Shown here: piece after piece, positions 60,410 through 64,000 of the stretch
Layout: every line of letters begins with the position of its first letter
Position numbering within the stretch: position 1 is the first letter of the stretch
NCBI RefSeq assembly: GCF_002811945.1
Contig: NZ_NPDX01000001.1
Location: 1,992,501-2,056,500, forward strand
Direction of reading: 5' to 3'
From: Leptospira harrisiae
Lineage (GTDB): Bacteria > Spirochaetota > Leptospiria > Leptospirales > Leptospiraceae
Length of the DNA stretch: 64,000 nucleotides
Translations under genes and position numbers: made by a program
Notes under the pieces: model-generated
Seen by the model: only the letters and a program-made list of their open reading frames with translations
Databases searched by the model: none
Told to the model about the DNA's origin: nothing

Positions 60410-61213
60410 TCAGTGTTTTAATTTTCTGGCGATTAGTTCGATGGTATCACCATAGGCAAATTGGTTTGCATAGAGGCGATACAGCCATTCGGGGAGTTTG
60501 CCTCTAGGCCCTAAATCCCGGTAGGAGTGATACGACATAGGTCTAACATAGTTCACCTCGAAGCCAAGGATTGACAAGAGTTTTTTCAAAGAGTGCACCG
60601 AGTAGTCAAAAAAGTGGTCAGAAGGATGGGTCAAAAACCATTCCTTGGGATTGGATTGAAAACTCGGGCCAAAACTGGAAGGAACCGCTAGATAGAGATG
60701 CCCACCTGGCCGAATCCAATCCCCTAGCCGTTTCCAAATCCCTTCTATGTCTTCGATATGCTCAATGACAAAAAAGGCCGCAATGACATCAAAAGTATTT
60801 TTCCATAAAAGACTTTCCACTGACAAAACAGAAGTTTGGCCTACATCAAGTCCGAGTGTGGATTTAGAATATTCCACTTCTTTCGGAGAAAGTTCAAGGC
60901 CTTTGGTTTGGTACCCGGCATTTTTGGCTTCATCCAAAAAAAATCCAGCAGCCGATCCAATTTCCAAAAGGGATTTTCCCATTGGATTTGCCCCCACCGA
61001 TTCCAAATTGTGGAGCCTACGTTTTGCCATCACCCGAAGGTTTGGTTCATCTTCATAATAAGATTTTTTGTATTGGGACTTGTATTCTTCCATAAAGTAA
61101 CTATCCCCATACTCTCTATGTTTTGCAGGCAGATACCGAAGAACACCTGTAAGCTGGCATTCTTCGTAATATTCTGGGAATTTTTTATGTGGGATAAATT
61201 CGAATAAACTCAA
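60410..61213 (-). CDS. SAM-dependent methyltransferase, class I
   Basis: 267 residues. The nucleotide-binding motif SLLEIGSAAGFFLDEAKNAG (about residues 79-98) and the acidic strand GLELSPKEVEY are of class I type. The loop GGHLYLAVPS continues the fold. An N-terminal segment rich in Tyr and Lys (residues 10-70) may bind a substrate. The methyl acceptor is unknown. It overlaps the TPR gene by 4 bases and lies 8 bases before the helicase gene. Confidence 0.87.
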   Translation of the reverse strand: MSLFEFIPHKKFPEYYEECQLTGVLRYLPAKHREYGDSYFMEEYKSQYKKSYYEDEPNLRVMAKRRLHNLESVGANPMGKSLLEIGSAAGFFLDEAKNAGYQTKGLELSPKEVEYSKSTLGLDVGQTSVLSVESLLWKNTFDVIAAFFVIEHIEDIEGIWKRLGDWIRPGGHLYLAVPSSFGPSFQSNPKEWFLTHPSDHFFDYSVHSLKKLLSILGFEVNYVRPMSYHSYRDLGPRGKLPEWLYRLYANQFAYGDTIELIARKLKH

Positions 61214-63312
61214 AAATACGTTCTCTTTTTTGATTCGAGAGATTTTTCATACTGAGCCCTTGCCGCCCTTTTGTTTTCATAGGCTTCGGTAAGGCTTGGG
61301 TTGAGATCAATGGCTGTTTGGAAACTAGAAAGTGCCCGTTTAAATTCCCCATTTTTAAAATAACATACTCCCAAATAATTGTGAGCCTTAGAGGAAATGG
61401 TAGGAGTGACATCCGAACGAGTGATGACTGTTAGTTCCTCAATTGCTTTTTCCCTGTCCACGAGTGAACCCGAATCAATGAGAATTTTGGAAAGGACAAG
61501 TTTTGATTCCATATCTTCGGGATCAATATGAGTCGCACGAAATGCTTCCTCTTTGGCTTTTTTTGATAACCCAGAGTTTCCGCTATTTGCATAACTTAAA
61601 GCCAGTTTTCTATGGGCAAGTTTGATTTCTTTTGGATCTTTAGAATTTTCCAAAACATAAACGAGCATCTTTTCTGCGGCTGGATAGTTTTTGGTTTGGA
61701 TGTAAACATCTGCCAGTTTCAATCTTGCTTCATAAAGTTCCGGTTTCCAAGCAATGGCTTCTTCGTATTCGGCAATGGCTTCTGAATAAAAACGGTTTTC
61801 TAAATAATAATCAGCGATTGCAAGTCGTGACTGTGTATGGTTCGGATCAAGGGCTTGCGATTTACGAAGGGACTCAATGGCCATCGTAGGTTTTCCCGCA
61901 TGCAAATAAGTTAGACCCAAATTGTAATAGGCTGATTGGTTTTTCGGATTTAGGGACAGAGCCCCTTCGAAAGCAGTAATACTTTCCGAATACCTTTCCA
62001 TCTCGTCCAAAATGATACCGAGATTTACATAAGCAGTTTCCGAATAGCTATCTCCCGGAGTGAGGCGAATGATCCGGCGAAACAAACTTTCGGCTTCTAC
62101 CAGTTCCCCTTTTTTATAATAGAGTTCTGACAAAGCAAAAAGAGAATCCACGTCACTTGGTTTGAGTAACAAAGCTTTTTTTAAGGCAGTGATGGCCATA
62201 TTGGTTTGTCCCATAGATAGAAAGGCATCTGCAATATAACGATACACTTCTGGTTCATTGGCATTGGAATCAAGGGCTTTTTGAAAGTATTTAGCTGCTT
62301 CTTCAGGGACTTTCTTTTTTAAATACACCAAACCTAAGTTATAGTAGGATTTGGCATCGTTTGTTTTCAAACGAATCACTTCTCGAAAATAAAACTCTGC
62401 CCTGTCATAATCCTCTCTTTGGTAAAAGATAGTTCCAAGATGACCGTAAGAGAGAACTGCTGTTTGGGAATTGGGTGCTGTTTGTATTACTTTTTGGAAT
62501 TCGGAAATGGCCTCTGCCATATTTCCTTGTTTCAAATAACTAATGGCTAAGTTGTAAGTGAGGGTGACATCAGTTGGTGCCAAAGACTGCCCTTCTTTGT
62601 AAGCTTCGATGGCACTAGCCGGATCTCCAATCTCTTGGAATAAATTGCCTTGGAGGAGTGCCACACGGTAATCATTCGGCGCAATTTCTTTGGCTCTTTC
62701 TGCGGCCCGTCTTGCTTCTTCAAATTTTCCCGCATGTTTGAATGCGAGGGATAAATTATAAAATGCAAAATAGTTTTTGGAATCATATTGGATGGCTTTT
62801 TCCAATCGTTCAATGGCATTGATATAACGACCTGCTTCATCATACATCACCCCAAGGACGGTGAGGGCAATGGATTTGTCTTCGTCACTGCCTGGTGAAT
62901 TTAAAAACTCCTCACAAACATTTCCCACACGGTTCATATAACGGTTGTGATAGGCATTGAGACAGGCCGCCAGTTTCGGATTTACGGAATCATCAGGAAG
63001 GTAAGGTTTATCCACAAGAAGGTTCAGTGCCTTTTTATCTGTGGGGAGATTTTTTAAGGCTTTTGCGATCTCTTCGGGGTTTTGTTTTTTTTGTAGATAC
63101 CACCAGTAACCAGCGGTTAAAAATCCAAGAACAAGGGCGACAAGAAAGGACCAAAATAGAAAAGATAAAACGGGACGACGGGCAGTAGTTTCCGATTCGT
63201 AAGTGGTTTCTTTTTCACGACCCAGGTTCCGTAAGTATGGATCTTCCTGGTAATAACTTGGCTGTGAGGATTGTTCCTCAATACGAAACCGGTTTTTTTG
63301 GATGGGATCCAT
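61210..63312 (-). CDS. Membrane-anchored TPR protein
   Basis: 700 residues: a cytoplasmic N-terminus of about 48 residues, one membrane helix (about 48-66), then a long TPR array (about 165-680) with at least 12 repeats such as KNYFAFYNLSLAFKHAGKFEEA, DAKSYYNLGLVYLKKKVPEEA and NQSAYYNLGLTYLHAGKPTMA. Such proteins organise protein complexes at the envelope. The repeats are internally similar. It is coupled to the methyltransferase gene and 8 bases from nusB. Confidence 0.9.
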   Translation of the reverse strand: MDPIQKNRFRIEEQSSQPSYYQEDPYLRNLGREKETTYESETTARRPVLSFLFWSFLVALVLGFLTAGYWWYLQKKQNPEEIAKALKNLPTDKKALNLLVDKPYLPDDSVNPKLAACLNAYHNRYMNRVGNVCEEFLNSPGSDEDKSIALTVLGVMYDEAGRYINAIERLEKAIQYDSKNYFAFYNLSLAFKHAGKFEEARRAAERAKEIAPNDYRVALLQGNLFQEIGDPASAIEAYKEGQSLAPTDVTLTYNLAISYLKQGNMAEAISEFQKVIQTAPNSQTAVLSYGHLGTIFYQREDYDRAEFYFREVIRLKTNDAKSYYNLGLVYLKKKVPEEAAKYFQKALDSNANEPEVYRYIADAFLSMGQTNMAITALKKALLLKPSDVDSLFALSELYYKKGELVEAESLFRRIIRLTPGDSYSETAYVNLGIILDEMERYSESITAFEGALSLNPKNQSAYYNLGLTYLHAGKPTMAIESLRKSQALDPNHTQSRLAIADYYLENRFYSEAIAEYEEAIAWKPELYEARLKLADVYIQTKNYPAAEKMLVYVLENSKDPKEIKLAHRKLALSYANSGNSGLSKKAKEEAFRATHIDPEDMESKLVLSKILIDSGSLVDREKAIEELTVITRSDVTPTISSKAHNYLGVCYFKNGEFKRALSSFQTAIDLNPSLTEAYENKRAARAQYEKSLESKKRTYF

Positions 63313-63320
63313 TCTATCTC

Positions 63321-63743
63321 TTACTGGGGTTTGTTCGCTACGATCTCCTTCTTATAGAAGGCATCAAGTAATCCGTTGATAAACTGTGCCGATTCGTCTG
63401 TTTCAAATTCTTTAGTGAGTTCGACCGCTTCATTGATGACAACGGGGGCCGCAAGGAAAGGTTCCTTTTGCAAACTAAGAATCGATAGACGTAAAATACA
63501 ACGGTTGACCACGGAAATACGCGAAAGTTCCCAATTCTCCGAATACTTCTTGATTAGAGTATCGATCGCTTTTCGATTTTCGACCACTCCTTTCACAAGA
63601 AAGACAGCATAATCCTTTTCTTCACGAGTGATTTTTTTGTCATACCAATCGAATTTCATGGCCCGATCCGGATCGGTTCCCACTAAGTCAATTTGGTAGA
63701 GGCACATTAAGGCGAGACTTCGCCCGCGGTGTCTAGAACTCAT
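63321..63743 (-). CDS. nusB: Transcription antitermination factor NusB
   Basis: 140 residues of the helical NusB fold. Signatures are [16 protein letters not shown] at the N-terminus and [30 protein letters not shown] near the C-terminus. NusB with S10 binds boxA in rRNA leaders. It overlaps the ribH stop by ATGA, the usual ribH-nusB order. Confidence 0.96.
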   Translation of the reverse strand: MSSRHRGRSLALMCLYQIDLVGTDPDRAMKFDWYDKKITREEKDYAVFLVKGVVENRKAIDTLIKKYSENWELSRISVVNRCILRLSILSLQKEPFLAAPVVINEAVELTKEFETDESAQFINGLLDAFYKKEIVANKPQ

Positions 63744-64000
63744 CCGATCTCTTTGAAAAGATTTGCCATTTCGATGGCTGTGGTGGCTGCTTCGTATCCT
63801 TTGTTGCCTGCTTTGGTTCCTGCCCTTTCAATGGCTTGTTCGATGGATTCTGTGGTGATGACCCCAAAAATCACAGGAACAGATCCATCCGCCACTGAAC
63901 CAACCTTAGCGGCTTCCCCGGAAACCAAATCATAATGAGAAGTAGCCCCACGGATGACTGCCCCAAGGCAAACAATGGCTGAGAATTGGTACTTTTTAGA
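63740..64000 (-). CDS. ribH: 6,7-dimethyl-8-ribityllumazine synthase, 5' end outside window
   Basis: 87 codons of the C-terminal part are present; the start lies beyond the right edge. The frame reads [24 protein letters not shown], the substrate-binding signature, with the catalytic His in TSHYDLV, then [31 protein letters not shown]. It makes the riboflavin precursor from the ribitylamino-uracil and a four-carbon phosphate. nusB follows by overlap. Confidence 0.95.
   Translation of the reverse strand, partial: SKKYQFSAIVCLGAVIRGATSHYDLVSGEAAKVGSVADGSVPVIFGVITTESIEQAIERAGTKAGNKGYEAATTAIEMANLFKEIG

Noticed and set aside
63376..63612. Plus-strand open frame opposite nusB
   Set aside because: nusB is certain; this is its reverse shadow.

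Overview
The window looks like chromosomal DNA from a spirochaete, most probably Leptospira. The evidence is two tandem FlaB-type core flagellins, many lipoproteins with relaxed spirochaetal lipoboxes, an AT-rich base composition, frequent TTG starts, and a run of sensor kinases, TPR proteins and a class III cyclase. I cannot fix the species from sequence alone. I saw no rRNA, tRNA, insertion sequence, prophage or CRISPR array. Nearly all of the window is coding, with tight or overlapping gene junctions.

Layout. 1-6.8 kb: a lipoprotein gene running off the left edge (an open frame of about 600 codons), uvrC, and a divergent chemoreceptor gene overlapping a signal-peptidase-like gene that has lost both catalytic residues. 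6.9-13 kb: the glycolytic operon gap-pgk-tpiA continuing into secG, a secreted protein, a PAS histidine kinase and a receiver-GHKL protein. 13-26.7 kb: one long minus-strand unit, rpsF-ssb-rpsR-rplI-dnaB-aspS-ybeZ-pgpH-ybeY-recO-orf84-argS-cinA-orf355, which joins ribosomal proteins, replication, tRNA charging, RNA processing and DNA repair.

26.7-37.5 kb: a membrane protein, a convergent TPR/lipoprotein/CapA operon, then a six-gene plus-strand operon ending at a strong bidirectional terminator. That operon encodes a membrane protein, a NifS-like PLP enzyme, a membrane-anchored CHAT protease, a secreted protein, an ECF-type sigma factor and a small unknown protein. It is the best candidate here for an undescribed signalling system.

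37.5-54.5 kb: ychF, a pseudouridine synthase, a DUF2797 protein, a NamZ-like lipoprotein, a FlgT/LPP20-like lipoprotein, a GAF kinase/receiver pair, a rhodanese, a cyclophilin, a KefC/KefF-type antiporter pair, a DedA/ATP-grasp fusion, and a DoxX/hydrolase/adenylate-cyclase operon. 54.5-64 kb: two flagellin genes with a structured spacer and a long leader, then the minus-strand operon ribH (cut by the right edge)-nusB-TPR-methyltransferase-DEAD helicase-amidase-GerMN-like protein.

The most unusual items are the inactive-looking signal peptidase, the CHAT/sigma operon, the DedA/ATP-grasp fusion, the receiver-GHKL protein, and several inverted repeats placed over start sites or leaders.
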